DNA of 64,000 bases from Azonexus sp. (GCF_030824335.1 NZ_JAVBXX010000009.1:29955-93954), one strand, 5' to 3'. Positions 48,539 through 58,771 are shown, counted from the first letter of the stretch. Notes: generated from the sequence alone by a model not told the origin. Program-made: numbers and translations.

Positions 48539-49906
48539 ATGGAAACAATAGGTAAATACCGCGTGGTACGTGAGTTGGGCAAAGGGGCAACCGCCAAGGT
48601 CTATCTTTGCGAGGATCCGGACAATGCGCGACAGGTTGCCGTCAAGGTGATTCAATTCGGCGGAGACAGTGCTGCCGTATCGCGACGCATGCGCAAGCTT
48701 TTTCAGAACGAGGGGATGGTGTCAAAGCGTCTCGATCATCCGAATATCGTGCGTATTTACGATGCCGTGGTTGAAGACGATTTTGCTTACCTGGCAATGG
48801 AGTATGTCGACGGCTTCAGTCTGGAACAACATTGCCGCATTGATCGTCTGCTGCCCATGCACCGGGTCATCGGCATCATTTTCAAATGCTGCATGGCGCT
48901 CGACGCCGCTTACCGGCAGGGCATCATTCATCGCGACATCAAACCAGCCAATATCATGGTGGCAGCCAACGACGAAGCGAAAATCGCCGATTTTGGCCTG
49001 GCCCTGAATATGAACAAGGACATGGACCGCGACTCGACCTTCATCATGGGCGTCGGTTCGCCGGCCTACATGTCGCCGGAGCAGATCAAGGGCTATCCGC
49101 TGAATCAGAAAACCGATCTGTATTCGCTGGGTGTCGTGATGTTTCAATTGTTGACCGGTCGACTGCCTTTTCGGGCCAATAATCAGGCAACGCTGGTGTA
49201 CAAGATCGTCAATGCCGATGCGCCCGCAGTGACTTCGCTCAATCCGAATCTGCCGCCGGCTTTGAATGCCATTTTGAAGAAAGCGCTGGAAAAGGATCTG
49301 TACGGCCGTTACCGAAATGGCGCGGAGATGGCCAAGGATTTATCTACCGTGCGTTTCCAGATCCTTGAAGAAGATGAAACGGCACAGGACTGCAGTCATT
49401 TCGAACAGTTACGCAGCCTTGATTTCTTTACTGAATTCGAAAATGTCGAGCTTTGGGAGGTACTTCGGGTTTCAGTGTGGCGCGAAATATCGTCTGGCGT
49501 GACCTTGATTCGCGAAGGGGATCGCAACAAGCTGTTTGGCATCATTGTTTCCGGCAGTGTCGAAATCTCCATTGAGGGCCGGGTGCTATGTCGCCTGGCT
49601 GCAGGGGAGCCGGTAGGCGAGGTTGCTTTTCTCCATCCGTCCAGCGATTTGCGACAAGCGACCGTCGTGACGTTGGAGCCGGTTTTGTTCGTCGAAATCA
49701 ACGCAGCCGCGCTCGCCTTGTCTTCTGAAGAATTGCTGGGGCGCATGCGTGATGCCTTATTGTCGCGCCTGATTTATCGTTTTCGCGAGGTCAACAAAAT
49801 CGTTGCTGCGTACGGTCAGCATGCCCTGCTGCCGGATGATGGATCGCGCTCCGGGGAGCGTCAGGCATCAGGCAGTAGTGCGCCGTTAGAACTGGCGCCG
49901 GAATGA
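48539..49906 (+). CDS. Ser/Thr protein kinase fused to a cyclic-nucleotide-binding domain
   Basis: 455 residues, cytoplasmic. The Hanks-type kinase domain (about 7-275) has the Gly loop LGKGATAKVY, VAVKVI with the ATP lysine at about K36, the catalytic loop HRDIKPAN (D133), DFG, and MSPEQIKGYP. All catalytic residues look intact. A cNMP-binding domain follows (about 315-425), with a phosphate-binding cassette GEVAFLHPSSDLRQAT that keeps the key G-E and R-x-A-T residues. This suggests a kinase switched by cAMP or a related nucleotide. No membrane helix. ATG 48539 is chosen because it begins the kinase and has GGAAG upstream. It diverges from grpE. Confidence 0.88.
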   Translation: METIGKYRVVRELGKGATAKVYLCEDPDNARQVAVKVIQFGGDSAAVSRRMRKLFQNEGMVSKRLDHPNIVRIYDAVVEDDFAYLAMEYVDGFSLEQHCRIDRLLPMHRVIGIIFKCCMALDAAYRQGIIHRDIKPANIMVAANDEAKIADFGLALNMNKDMDRDSTFIMGVGSPAYMSPEQIKGYPLNQKTDLYSLGVVMFQLLTGRLPFRANNQATLVYKIVNADAPAVTSLNPNLPPALNAILKKALEKDLYGRYRNGAEMAKDLSTVRFQILEEDETAQDCSHFEQLRSLDFFTEFENVELWEVLRVSVWREISSGVTLIREGDRNKLFGIIVSGSVEISIEGRVLCRLAAGEPVGEVAFLHPSSDLRQATVVTLEPVLFVEINAAALALSSEELLGRMRDALLSRLIYRFREVNKIVAAYGQHALLPDDGSRSGERQASGSSAPLELAPE

Positions 49907-49910
49907 ATTT

Positions 49911-49949
49911 GCGGGCTGGCAGCGGGCGTAAAACCCGTTGTCAGCCCGC
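49911..49949. terminator. Hairpin between the kinase and chemoreceptor genes
   Basis: A 16-bp stem (left 49911-49926, right 49934-49949), with two G-U positions in RNA, and a 7-base loop CGTAAAA. It lies between two convergent genes. No strong T-run in either direction. Confidence 0.6.
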
Positions 49950-49975
49950 CGCTGGCTCTTGGTATTGCCGGAAGT

Positions 49976-51598
49976 TCAGACTTTGAAACGACCGACCAAT
50001 GTGGTCAAACCATCCGCCAGACGTTTCAGGTCGTGGGCTGCTCCTGCGGTTTGTTCAACTGCGCCAGTATTGTTGCGTGCCATGCCGGCAATCGCTTCAA
50101 TACTCGATTCAACTTCGCCGGAGAAGCGGTGTTGCTGTTCCGTTGCCGCAGCAATCGCATCCAGGCCGTGGCCGACTTCCGTTACGGAACCGTTGGTTGC
50201 CTGCAGCACATCTGAGACCAGCGCTACTGCTGATTGACTACTTTCCAGATGATGCATGCCTTCTTCGATGCTGCGTCTTACGGCAACTGACTGGGCACTC
50301 AGGTTGGCCGTGATGGCGTCAATCTCGCTGGCTGAACGGGATGATTTTTCTGCCAGCTTGCGTACTTCGTCAGCGACCACCGCGAAGCCTCGCCCTTGTT
50401 CGCCTGCACGTGCGGCTTCGATTGCGGCATTAAGCGCCAGCAGGTTGGTTTGTTCGGCGATGTCTTTGACTTCGCGGGTCATCAGGGTGATCGACTCGGT
50501 GTTACGTACAAAATTGTTGACCGAATCGGCCATTTCCCGGACTGCACGCTCGACGACATTCATTTCGCCCAGAAGTGTCTGCAGATTCCGGTTGCCTTCG
50601 TTGGCCCGGGCCAGGCTTTCCTGAGACTGGTGCTGGACATGTTCGGCACTTTGCGCAATGGAAGAAATGCTGGACACCAGTTGTTCCACTGCTGCAGCGG
50701 CATCATTGGACTTTTCGTTTTGCTGGTGCGAGCTTTGTGATACGAGGTCGGCGCTATCGGAGAGTGCCGATACCCGCGCAGAAACCTGGCTGGCACCATC
50801 ACGTACTTGGCTGACCAGTTGCTGGAAATTACCCATCATTTCATTGAATACGAAAGCCGCCTGTCCCACTTCGTCATTGCCATTTACCGGCAAGCGGCGG
50901 GTCAGGTCGCCTTCGCCGCGGGCAATGTCGCGTAGTCCCTGGCGGAGTTGGTCCAGAGGCGCGGTGACAAAGTGATGCGTCAGGAAATATATGATTACCA
51001 GCAGTGCTCCCAGCGCACCGAGTGCGGCCCCGGCGATTTTCAAGCGGAAGCTGGCGACTTCGGCTTCAACCGAGTCGAGAGAGACCTTCATGCTGACGAC
51101 GCCTAGCACGGTTCCTTCCGGAACCTGATGGCAAACCAGGCAATCCTTGCCAAGGTAATTGTTCGATGCCTTGGTTGGATTGATTACTCGGAGGAAGGAG
51201 GAGCCTGCGTCATGACCGACGGCTGTGTAGGCCTGACCGGTTTCCATGACTTTTTGCTCCAGTGCATCAAGGGTGCGCCCCCCGCTCTTTGCATCTGGAC
51301 CGTAAAGCTTGACCACCGCCTCTCCCCGTGCAACATGGAGGTCTTTGATGATTGAAAGCTGCTTGATCTGGTCAAGGAAAACTTCACGCTGATCAACTGT
51401 ACCGGTAATCATCATGCCGGTGAGGCCGGCCATGGTCATCTCGTGAATGCTTTTTGAAAAATCTTCGGCTTGGCGAATGGCAGTTTCCCGATTGACTTGC
51501 GTCATCCAGACGATGGCCCCTGCCCAGATTAATGCGAGAACCAACCAGATCGCAGCGGTTAGTCGGACCCAGATTTTCAAATCAGCAAAACGTGGCAT
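49976..51598 (-). CDS. Methyl-accepting chemotaxis protein with periplasmic CxxCH heme motif
   Basis: 540 residues. First membrane helix about 10-32; periplasmic sensor about 33-186; second helix about 187-207; HAMP about 208-262; then a cytoplasmic signalling domain with the hairpin tip [20 protein letters not shown]. The sensor contains CLVCH (C153, C156, H157), a c-type heme-binding motif in the compartment where heme is attached, followed by [16 protein letters not shown]. This points to a heme-based redox, oxygen or NO sensor for taxis; the ligand is an inference. No chemotaxis genes adjoin. It may share a promoter with the gene upstream (35-bp gap). Confidence 0.9.
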   Translation of the reverse strand: MPRFADLKIWVRLTAAIWLVLALIWAGAIVWMTQVNRETAIRQAEDFSKSIHEMTMAGLTGMMITGTVDQREVFLDQIKQLSIIKDLHVARGEAVVKLYGPDAKSGGRTLDALEQKVMETGQAYTAVGHDAGSSFLRVINPTKASNNYLGKDCLVCHQVPEGTVLGVVSMKVSLDSVEAEVASFRLKIAGAALGALGALLVIIYFLTHHFVTAPLDQLRQGLRDIARGEGDLTRRLPVNGNDEVGQAAFVFNEMMGNFQQLVSQVRDGASQVSARVSALSDSADLVSQSSHQQNEKSNDAAAAVEQLVSSISSIAQSAEHVQHQSQESLARANEGNRNLQTLLGEMNVVERAVREMADSVNNFVRNTESITLMTREVKDIAEQTNLLALNAAIEAARAGEQGRGFAVVADEVRKLAEKSSRSASEIDAITANLSAQSVAVRRSIEEGMHHLESSQSAVALVSDVLQATNGSVTEVGHGLDAIAAATEQQHRFSGEVESSIEAIAGMARNNTGAVEQTAGAAHDLKRLADGLTTLVGRFKV

Positions 51599-51633
51599 TG
51601 ATCAGCCCTTTTTTATGAGTACCAACAGTCCGG

Positions 51634-52701
51634 TCAGACTGTCAGGTCGATTTGTTGGATTGTGCCAGCCTTGCCATTTTCGTGCAAAAAAATTCCTGAA
51701 GTGCGAATTTGGCCGAGGAGTTCGTTTTGCTGATTTTTCAGGTCGAAGGGTGTGCTGATATTGGCCAGTGCCAAGGCGCCAATGCCTGTATCGCCCAGTG
51801 AGCGCAGTGTCCCCGCCGTGTCGTCGCCCTGTTGCCAAAGACTCAGCTTATTGAATGCACTGTCGTTTTCATCAATCCATCCATTTTTGTCGTCGTCGAG
51901 TGCGGCAAGTTCGGCAAACCCATCCCCGCTGGTTGGGCCGAACATCTCGCGACCGTCGTTGATTTTTCCGTCGCTGTTGCGATCAAAGACCAAGTAGGCG
52001 CTACCGCTGGCCAAACGGGAAATCTGCTCATCTGTTCCGTCGGCATTCAGGTCGAAGGAGAAGCGTTGGTCGGTCAGGCTGGCCGCATTGCCAGCGAAGT
52101 TGAGAACCAGAGGGTCAATTTTTTTTGCCGCATCGCCCAAACGCAAACTGAGCGAATTTTCTTCGTAATACTGGCGTGACATGCTGAGTTCCAGGTCAAA
52201 ACTTATTTCACGGCCGTCGCTGGTTTTTACGACGCCGGATGTCGAAAAATGGCTTTCCTCAATTTCCGTGTAGGACTCATGGTAGTCGTATTCAATCCCG
52301 TACCCTGCCGGCCTGGCCGGCGCTGGCGTGGCAGGGCTGCTTTGCTGAGCGGGGATTTGCACATCCGCGCCTTTGCCCTCTAATTCCCGAGGGTTGAAAA
52401 CACGTGCGGTTTTTCCGGTCATTGCTTCCAGCATCATGCGGATCAGTAGAAGGCGAGGATCGTGTTCCGTTGCTTCGTCAATGGCTTCATCCGTATTGAC
52501 GGATGCGGCAGCTGCTTTTCCGGCATCGGACAAAACGACATTTTCATGGGCTGGTGGGCGTTGGGGCGCAGGGGGCGTGGCCCGATTTTCAAAATTTGGC
52601 CGCTGCGGGCCAACCCACATTTTGAGCGACTCGCTGACTTCACGCTGCTGCTGGCTGCTATGCAATGAACTCATCTGCAATTCTGCGTTAGCGATTTTCA
52701 T
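51634..52701 (-). CDS. Protein with EF-hand/dockerin-like calcium-binding segments, function unknown
   Basis: 355 residues without signal peptide or membrane helix. The N-terminal third is Pro/Ala-rich and disordered-looking. The C-terminal half holds acidic D-x-N-x-D-G loops: FDLNADGTDEQIS, FDRNSDGKINDGREMF, LDDDKNGWIDENDSAF. Such loops bind Ca2+ in EF-hand, dockerin and VCBS-type proteins. I recognise the pattern from hypothetical proteins of Gammaproteobacteria and Betaproteobacteria but not a function. GGAGA lies upstream of ATG 52701. Followed 35 bp later by the chemoreceptor gene. Confidence 0.7.
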   Translation of the reverse strand: MKIANAELQMSSLHSSQQQREVSESLKMWVGPQRPNFENRATPPAPQRPPAHENVVLSDAGKAAAASVNTDEAIDEATEHDPRLLLIRMMLEAMTGKTARVFNPRELEGKGADVQIPAQQSSPATPAPARPAGYGIEYDYHESYTEIEESHFSTSGVVKTSDGREISFDLELSMSRQYYEENSLSLRLGDAAKKIDPLVLNFAGNAASLTDQRFSFDLNADGTDEQISRLASGSAYLVFDRNSDGKINDGREMFGPTSGDGFAELAALDDDKNGWIDENDSAFNKLSLWQQGDDTAGTLRSLGDTGIGALALANISTPFDLKNQQNELLGQIRTSGIFLHENGKAGTIQQIDLTV

Positions 52702-52712
52702 GGCAGTCTCCG

Positions 52713-52737
52713 AAAAGGTATAGGTGCATACCTTTTT
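52713..52737. terminator. Bidirectional terminator between hemH and the calcium-binding protein
   Basis: AAAAGGTAT (52713-52721) pairs with ATACCTTTT (52728-52736), a 6-base loop, and T-runs on both strands. On the minus strand it would end the hrcA-hemH transcript; it also lies just upstream of the calcium-binding protein's ATG. The remaining bases of this 121-bp spacer show nothing clear. Confidence 0.65.
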
Positions 52738-52822
52738 AACGGCGATGCTGCAGCGAAATTAAGCTATTTCCCCCGACTTTCCTTGCGTTAGCAGTTTGTG
52801 CCCTGCTGCGCTTCGCCCCTGC

Positions 52823-53926
52823 TCAGGTTCTGGCGCCAAACTTGAATGCTTCACGCGCTGATTTTTCCAGGGCGTGCGGGTCGAATATTTCTTTGGTCTG
52901 CCAGCCGGCCAAATGTTGCTCGGCGATATCGGCTAGCGCCTCGATCCAGGCCGGGTCTTCATTCAGCGCCGGGATGTAGTGATATGCCTTGCCGCCAGCG
53001 GCCAAGAAATCATCGCGTCCTTCGAGGGCGATTTCTTCCAGTGTCTCCAGGCAGTCCGCAGAAAAGCCCGGACAAATGACGTCGACCCGGGAAATCCCCT
53101 GTTTTCCCCATGCTTGAAGCGTGGGGGCGGTGTAGGGTTGCAACCATTCGGCCTTGCCGAAGCGGGATTGGAAACAGATTTGGTATTGCTCGGGCTGAAG
53201 ATTGAGACGTTCGGCCAGCAGGCGACCGGTTTTGTGGCATTCGCAAAAGTACGGGTCGCCAAGATCGAGGCTGCGCTTGGGCAAACCGTGAAAGCTGATC
53301 AGCAATTTGTCGTTTTTACCCAGTTGACCGCAGGATTGCCAGTGCCGGCGAACGGATTGTTCCAGCGCGCCGAGGTAGCCGGTATCGTCATGGAAATTGC
53401 GCACAAAGCGCATTTCGGGTTGGTTGCGGGCCTCGATCAACCAGCGGGCGGCTTCGTCAACGACGGTGGCTGTCGTGCTGGCCGCGTATTGCGGATACAG
53501 CGGGATGAGCAGAATGCGTCTGGCACCTTCTGCTTTCAGGTGACTCAGCACACTGGGCAGTGCAGGCTGCCCATAGCGCATGGCATAGCTCACGCTGACA
53601 TGGTGGCCGCGTTCTCCCAGGATGCCTTTGAGTAGCTTGGCCTGGCGTTCGGTGTGTACGCGCAGCGGTGAGCCTTCTTTCATCCAGACCTGGGCGTATT
53701 TGGCGGCGGATTTTTTCGGTCGGGTGTTGAGAATGATGCCGTTGAGAATCAGCCACCAGAGCGGTTTGGGTATTTCAACGACGCGTGGGTCGGAAAGAAA
53801 CTGCTTCAGGTAGCGACGCAGTGCCGGTGCGGTCGGCGCATCGGGCGTGCCGAGATTGACCAGGACGACGGCGGTGCCAAGTGGCGTGCCGTGACGGTAC
53901 GGCGGTTCTGGCTGAAAGCGGGGCAT
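52823..53926 (-). CDS. hemH: Ferrochelatase
   Basis: Inserts Fe2+ into protoporphyrin IX, the last step of heme synthesis, at the inner-membrane face. 367 residues. [21 protein letters not shown] begins the fold; the metal-site motif is [11 protein letters not shown] followed by GDPYFCECH; the C-terminal block is [18 protein letters not shown]. The ATG shares one base with the hrcA stop. Confidence 0.95.
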   Translation of the reverse strand: MPRFQPEPPYRHGTPLGTAVVLVNLGTPDAPTAPALRRYLKQFLSDPRVVEIPKPLWWLILNGIILNTRPKKSAAKYAQVWMKEGSPLRVHTERQAKLLKGILGERGHHVSVSYAMRYGQPALPSVLSHLKAEGARRILLIPLYPQYAASTTATVVDEAARWLIEARNQPEMRFVRNFHDDTGYLGALEQSVRRHWQSCGQLGKNDKLLISFHGLPKRSLDLGDPYFCECHKTGRLLAERLNLQPEQYQICFQSRFGKAEWLQPYTAPTLQAWGKQGISRVDVICPGFSADCLETLEEIALEGRDDFLAAGGKAYHYIPALNEDPAWIEALADIAEQHLAGWQTKEIFDPHALEKSAREAFKFGART

Positions 53927-54954
53927 CAGTTCTCGTTCTTGTAGGAGAGGGCAGAGGACAGCAGACGGGCGGTGATGTCGACGATGGGGATGACGCGTTC
54001 GTAGGCCATTCGGGTCGGGCCGATGACACCGACCGAGCCGACCACCTGGCCATCAACGTTATACGGTGCGGTAATCACGCTGCATTCATCCAGTGTGGCG
54101 ATGCCTGATTCGCCGCCAATGAAAATCTGGACGCCTTCGGCCCGATTCGAGACTTCGAGCAGACGCATCAGGCTGGAGCGCTGTTCAAACAGGTCGAATA
54201 GTTCGCGTAGGCGCTTCATGTTGGAAGATAGTTCTTCCACGTCGAGCAGGTTGCGCTCGCCGGAGATGACGCAAGGCTTGGTGTTTTCTGCCAATGCGGC
54301 GTCGCCGGCATCCAGGGCCAGTGACATCAGTGGTTTGATGTCGTCGCGCAATTGCTGGATTTCACTGCTCAGGCGCTGGCGGATTTGTTCGAAATCCAGG
54401 CCGGCGAAATTCTGGTTCAGATAATTTGCGGTGCTGACCAGTTCGGCAGGCGTGTAGGCCTTGTCGCTGTTCAGTATCCGGTTTTGTACGTCGCCGTCGG
54501 TGGTGACGATGATGAGCAGGATGCGCTTTTCCGAGAGGCTGAGAAACTCGACCTGGCGGATCCGGTTGCTCGCCCGTCGTGGCGCAATGACTACGCCGGC
54601 AAAATGGGTCAGGCTGGAGAGCAATTGTGAGGCGTTGGCGATGATCTGGTTGGCTGGCAGCCCGTGCAGCGCTTCTTCCATTTGATCCAGTTGTCGGGAT
54701 TCCAGCGTTTGTACGGTCAACAGGCTGTCGACGAATAAACGGTAACCGCGTGCTGTGGGCACGCGCCCGGCCGATGTGTGTGGGCTGGCGACAAAGCCGG
54801 CCTCCTCGAGATCCGCCATGACATTGCGGATGGTCGCCGGTGACAGATCGAGGCCGGAAAACTTTGACAGTGCACGTGAGCCGACTGGTTGTCCGTCGGC
54901 GATATAGTGTTCGACCAGTGCCTTCAACAGGGTGCGTGCGCGTTCATCAAGCAT
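53926..54954 (-). CDS. hrcA: Heat-inducible transcription repressor HrcA
   Basis: 342 residues. N-terminal winged helix ([20 protein letters not shown]) and the HrcA dimer/GAF-like core ([19 protein letters not shown]). HrcA represses groESL-type operons through CIRCE elements; I see no CIRCE (TTAGCACTC-N9-GAGTGCTAA) at this gene or at the dnaK genes, where sigma32 promoters are used. ATG 54954 begins the conserved N-terminus; an upstream extension would cross into the nadK promoter region. Confidence 0.93.
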   Translation of the reverse strand: MLDERARTLLKALVEHYIADGQPVGSRALSKFSGLDLSPATIRNVMADLEEAGFVASPHTSAGRVPTARGYRLFVDSLLTVQTLESRQLDQMEEALHGLPANQIIANASQLLSSLTHFAGVVIAPRRASNRIRQVEFLSLSEKRILLIIVTTDGDVQNRILNSDKAYTPAELVSTANYLNQNFAGLDFEQIRQRLSSEIQQLRDDIKPLMSLALDAGDAALAENTKPCVISGERNLLDVEELSSNMKRLRELFDLFEQRSSLMRLLEVSNRAEGVQIFIGGESGIATLDECSVITAPYNVDGQVVGSVGVIGPTRMAYERVIPIVDITARLLSSALSYKNEN

Positions 54955-55020
54955 GGCGATGATTTTACCGAAAAGCGGGGAGGCCACGGCAAAGCGTTTT
55001 TTATGCCAGAATTCGGACCC

Positions 55021-55920
55021 ATGAATCGTCTGTCCAATCCTCGTACCATTGCCCTGGTTGGCAAATACCATAGCCCGGAAATCGCCGAGTCGCTGGTGCG
55101 TTTGGCTGAATACCTGCATGAGCGCGGCGTTTCTGTTTTTATCGAGCGGGAAACGTCAGAACATATCGGCAAGCTGGTCGATCTGGCGCGTTGGGTGACT
55201 TGCGGTTTCAACGATATCGGTGCGCATGCCGATCTGGCCATTGTGCTGGGTGGTGACGGCACCATGCTTAACGCGGCGCGCCGGCTGGCCCGCTATTGCG
55301 TGCCCTTGGTTGGCGTCAATCAGGGGCGTCTCGGTTTCATGACCGATATTGCCCGCGACGACATGCTGACTTGCATGGATGATCTGCTCGATGGTCGCTT
55401 CCAGCGGGAAAACCGGATGCTGTTGGCGGCCGAGGTGATTCGCGATGGCAAGGAACTGGCCTCCAACATCGCCTTGAACGACGTGGTGGTGGATAAGGGG
55501 GCGATTGGTCGAATGATCGAATTCGAACTGTTCATCGATGGGGCATTCATCTACAACCTGCGCTCCGATGGGCTGATTGTGTCGACGCCGACCGGTTCGA
55601 CTGCGTACTCGTTATCTTCCGGCGGGCCAATTTTGCACCCGACGCTGACCGGTATTGCGTTGGTCCCTTTGTGCCCGCATTCGCTGACCAATCGACCGAT
55701 TATCGTCAACGATCAGGCCGATATCGAATTGCGCATTACCCAGGCAGATGATCCGCGCGCCCATTTCGATGGTCAGCTGACGCTTGATCTGCAGCGTGGC
55801 GATAGCGTGCGTCTGCGCCGGTCCGAACACACCATTTGTTTCCTGCATCCGCCAGGCTACAGTTACTTTGCCATGTTGCGCCAGAAGCTGCACTGGAGCG
55901 AACGGCCCAGGGGGCTTTGA
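55021..55920 (+). CDS. nadK: NAD kinase
   Basis: Phosphorylates NAD to NADP. 299 residues with the family motifs LGGDGTML (GGDG), [10 protein letters not shown], and [25 protein letters not shown] 55021 is chosen because it begins the normal N-terminus; upstream in-frame codons would run into hrcA. Divergent from hrcA; its stop overlaps recN (TGATG). The hrcA/nadK/recN group is a common betaproteobacterial arrangement. Confidence 0.95.
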   Translation: MNRLSNPRTIALVGKYHSPEIAESLVRLAEYLHERGVSVFIERETSEHIGKLVDLARWVTCGFNDIGAHADLAIVLGGDGTMLNAARRLARYCVPLVGVNQGRLGFMTDIARDDMLTCMDDLLDGRFQRENRMLLAAEVIRDGKELASNIALNDVVVDKGAIGRMIEFELFIDGAFIYNLRSDGLIVSTPTGSTAYSLSSGGPILHPTLTGIALVPLCPHSLTNRPIIVNDQADIELRITQADDPRAHFDGQLTLDLQRGDSVRLRRSEHTICFLHPPGYSYFAMLRQKLHWSERPRGL

Positions 55921-57605
55921 TGCTGCAACACCTGACTTTGCGCGATTTCGTCATTGTCGACCGGCTGGAGCTTGAGTTTTCTGCCGGTTTTGGCACGTTG
56001 ACCGGAGAAACCGGCGCAGGAAAATCCATTTTGATTGACGCGCTGGCGCTGGCGCTCGGTGAGCGTGCCGATGCCGGGGTGGTGCGTGCCGGTTGTGAGA
56101 AGGCGGAAATCGCCGCCACTTTTGATATTGCCGCTTTGCCGGCCGTAGCGAGATGGCTTGAGGAAAACGGTTTTGAGACCGAAGGCGACCTGCTGTTGCG
56201 GCGAGTGATTGATGCTGGTGGTCGTTCGCGGGCCTGGATCAACGGTTCGTCGGCAACCATCCAGCAATTGCGCGAAGTGGGTGAATGGTTGGTCGATATC
56301 CACGGTCAGCATGCCCATCAGTCCTTGTTGCGGGCCGATGCGCAGCGTCAGTTACTGGATGCGCATGCCGGCCTGGAAGATCTGGTGCGTACCGTCGGTG
56401 CTGCCTGGCGACGCTGGCGTGATGCCGATCAGGCCTGGCGGCTGGCCAGCGAGGGGAGTGATGCGCTGTTGCGCGAGCGCGAGCAACTTGAATGGCAGGT
56501 GCGCGAACTTGATGCGCTGGCTTTCAATGCCGAGGAATGGGCGACGCTGGATGGTGAGCAGCGTCGTCTTGGGCATGCCGCTAGTCTCATCGAAGGTGCG
56601 CAATACGCTTTGGGCGTGTTGGCTGACGACGAGACTGCCTGTGAACGCCAGATCGACCGGGTGTCCACTCGTCTTGCCGGACTGGCCGAATACGATCCCG
56701 CGTTGGCCGAGGTTGCCGGGGTGCTGGGTTCAGTGCAGGCTGAGTTGTCCGATGCCGTCTCGACACTGCGGCGCTATACCGACCGGGTCGATCTCGACCC
56801 TTCGCGTCTGGCTGAGGTTGAGCGTCGGATGGACTCCATCCTGGCGTTGGCCCGCAAGTATCGTGTTCAACCCGTCGAGCTTCCTGTTCTGCTGGCCGAA
56901 TGGCGTGAGCGCCTGGCGACGCTTTCGGCAGCGGCTGATCTGGCTGCCTTGCAGGCGAATGTTGAATTGTTGCAGCGTGCTTATCTTGAATCGGCCACGC
57001 TCTTGTCGGCGGGTCGGCAAGTTGCCGCGCAGGAAATGGGGGTGCAGGTCAGTGCCGTAATGGGCCAGTTGGCACTTTCGTCCGGCCGTTTCGAGGTGGC
57101 TCTGTTGCCGGTCGAGAATGCGGCTTCCCAAGGGGGTTTCCTTCGCGGTGCTGCGTACGGCCTTGAACAGGTCGAATTCCGCATTGGCGGCCTGGCCGGT
57201 AACGAAGCGAAACCCTTGGCCAAAGTCGCTTCAGGTGGTGAATTGTCGCGCATCAGTCTGGCCATTCAGGTGCTGACCTCGCGTTCAGCCAGTGTGCCGA
57301 CGCTGATTTTCGATGAGGTTGATGTGGGTATCGGTGGTGGCGTTGCCGAGATTGTCGGGCGCTTGCTGCATGAGCTCGGTCAGGAACGCCAGGTGTTGTG
57401 TGTCACCCATTTGCCACAGGTTGCGGCGCGGGCCGACTGGCAATGGCAGGTGAGCAAGGCCAAGCGTGATGGCGTGATGCTGTCTGCCATACAGCCGCTG
57501 GATGAAGCGTCGCGCGTTCAGGAAATCGCCCGGATGCTGGGCGGCGTCGATATCACCGAGATTACCTTGCAACATGCGCAGGAATTACTGCGGTCGACGC
57601 CCTGA
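55920..57605 (+). CDS. recN: DNA repair protein RecN
   Basis: SMC-like ATPase of double-strand-break repair. 561 residues: N-terminal Walker A TGETGAGKSILIDAL, two coiled-coil arms (about 150-350), C-terminal signature SGGELSRISLAI and Walker B LIFDEVDVGIGGGVAEIVG. ATG 55920 lies in a TGATG overlap with nadK and begins the typical [11 protein letters not shown]. Confidence 0.95.
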   Translation: MLQHLTLRDFVIVDRLELEFSAGFGTLTGETGAGKSILIDALALALGERADAGVVRAGCEKAEIAATFDIAALPAVARWLEENGFETEGDLLLRRVIDAGGRSRAWINGSSATIQQLREVGEWLVDIHGQHAHQSLLRADAQRQLLDAHAGLEDLVRTVGAAWRRWRDADQAWRLASEGSDALLREREQLEWQVRELDALAFNAEEWATLDGEQRRLGHAASLIEGAQYALGVLADDETACERQIDRVSTRLAGLAEYDPALAEVAGVLGSVQAELSDAVSTLRRYTDRVDLDPSRLAEVERRMDSILALARKYRVQPVELPVLLAEWRERLATLSAAADLAALQANVELLQRAYLESATLLSAGRQVAAQEMGVQVSAVMGQLALSSGRFEVALLPVENAASQGGFLRGAAYGLEQVEFRIGGLAGNEAKPLAKVASGGELSRISLAIQVLTSRSASVPTLIFDEVDVGIGGGVAEIVGRLLHELGQERQVLCVTHLPQVAARADWQWQVSKAKRDGVMLSAIQPLDEASRVQEIARMLGGVDITEITLQHAQELLRSTP

Positions 57606-57619
57606 AAAGACAAAAATCG

Positions 57620-58216
57620 TTACAGTAGTCGGCTGATGGCGTAAGCGGCGAGAGCCAGGAAAAAAACGCCGCTGATCCGGTGTATCCAGCGTAGTGGCAA
57701 ACGATTCAGTAATCGTTGGCCGGCGAAAATGCCGAGCAGCGAGGTGCACGCCAAAGCCAGCGTGGCGCCCAGCCAGACCGCGCTGGCAGTGTTCGTGCTA
57801 CTCAGGCCGGCGACGGCAATTTGTGTCTTGTCGCCGAATTCCGCCAGGAAAATCAGCGTGAAGGTTGTGGCGAAGATGCCGTGGCTGGGTTTTTCTTCTA
57901 TCTGCTCATCTTCGTCATCGTCCGAGTAACGCAGGGCGCTGATGCCGAATACGGCAAACAGCACGGCGACGGCGACAGTGACAATCCATTCGGGCAGCCA
58001 GGCAGCAACTGCGGCACCGAACAGCACCGCAAGCAGATTGAGTAGCGAGAAAGCCGCAATGGCACCGAGCGCAACCGGTAGGCCGCGATGGCGGGCCGCC
58101 AGTGTCATGCAGACCAGTTGGCTCTTGTCGCCGAACTCGGCCAAGCCAATCAGCAGAAAGCTGGCGCCAATGGAAGACAGCCATGCACTGCTGCCAAGTG
58201 CAGCTAATTCAGTCAT
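57620..58216 (-). CDS. Gdt1/TMEM165 family membrane transporter
   Basis: 198 residues with about six membrane helices and two copies of the hallmark EFGDKSQ (EFGDKSQLV; EFGDKTQIA), which define the UPF0016/Gdt1 family. Bacterial members are associated with Mn2+ or Ca2+ export. A charged loop (DDDEDEQIEE) separates the halves. ATG 58216 is 14 bp after the fur stop; longer frames would overlap fur. The link with Fur is positional; Mn/Fe balance is a plausible theme. Confidence 0.85.
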   Translation of the reverse strand: MTELAALGSSAWLSSIGASFLLIGLAEFGDKSQLVCMTLAARHRGLPVALGAIAAFSLLNLLAVLFGAAVAAWLPEWIVTVAVAVLFAVFGISALRYSDDDEDEQIEEKPSHGIFATTFTLIFLAEFGDKTQIAVAGLSSTNTASAVWLGATLALACTSLLGIFAGQRLLNRLPLRWIHRISGVFFLALAAYAISRLL

Positions 58217-58230
58217 TTGTGGCAGGAGAC

Positions 58231-58677
58231 TCAGTCGTCGTGGGCAGCAGGGGGGTTGCGGTGCGGGCATGCTTCCTTGGTGCACTGTGCGTAGAGGTAC
58301 AGTGCATGATCCTGAATCTTGAAGCCGCGTTCTTCGGCCACAAGATTTTGCCGACGCTCGATTTCCGGATCGTAAAATTCTTCAACACGGCCGCAGTCGA
58401 CACAAACCAGATGGTCGTGGTGTTTGCCGCGATTGATTTCGAACACAGCCTTGCCGGATTCGAAGAAGTGACGCTCCAGCAAGCCCGCCTGTTCAAACTG
58501 GGTCAGTACCCGATAGACCGTTGCCAGGCCAATATCCATGTTCTCAGCGATCAGCATGCGGTAAACGTCTTCTGCCGTCATGTGGCGCATGCCGCCTTTT
58601 TCGAACAACTCAAGAATTTTCAGGCGCGGAAATGTTGCTTTCAGGCCGATGTTCTTGAGGCTCTGGGGGTCGCTCAT
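58231..58677 (-). CDS. fur: Ferric uptake regulator Fur
   Basis: Fe2+-dependent repressor, 148 residues. Winged helix ([17 protein letters not shown]) and [24 protein letters not shown]; dimer/metal domain with [16 protein letters not shown] and a His/Asp-rich C-terminal end (RNPPAAHDD). ATG 58677. Back to back with bamE, as in many proteobacteria. I do not see a good Fur box in the 94-bp spacer. Confidence 0.95.
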   Translation of the reverse strand: MSDPQSLKNIGLKATFPRLKILELFEKGGMRHMTAEDVYRMLIAENMDIGLATVYRVLTQFEQAGLLERHFFESGKAVFEINRGKHHDHLVCVDCGRVEEFYDPEIERRQNLVAEERGFKIQDHALYLYAQCTKEACPHRNPPAAHDD

Positions 58678-58726
58678 TGTGGTTTTTCCTGTTATCGGGT
58701 GGAGCAGAGAGAGTGCTTATTTCGGG

Positions 58727-58732
58727 TATGAT
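58727..58732 (+). promoter_or_regulatory. Candidate -10 for bamE within a GGTAT-GAT-ATACC repeat
   Basis: TATGAT (58727-58732) in the fur-bamE spacer is a plausible -10, about 40 bp upstream of bamE. It is part of an inverted repeat GGTAT/ATACC (58725-58737) that could be an operator. No strong -35 is visible. Confidence 0.25.
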
Positions 58733-58771
58733 ATACCGCTTCACAGTTGATCGAAACCTCTGGAAATCCGC

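Noticed and set aside
53926..55021. CIRCE element near hrcA
   Set aside because: I looked for TTAGCACTC-N9-GAGTGCTAA in the hrcA-nadK spacer and around grpE/dnaK and found none.
58231..58285. Longer N-terminus for the Gdt1-type transporter
   Set aside because: It would overlap the fur coding sequence and adds a Pro/Cys-rich stretch not expected before the first membrane helix.
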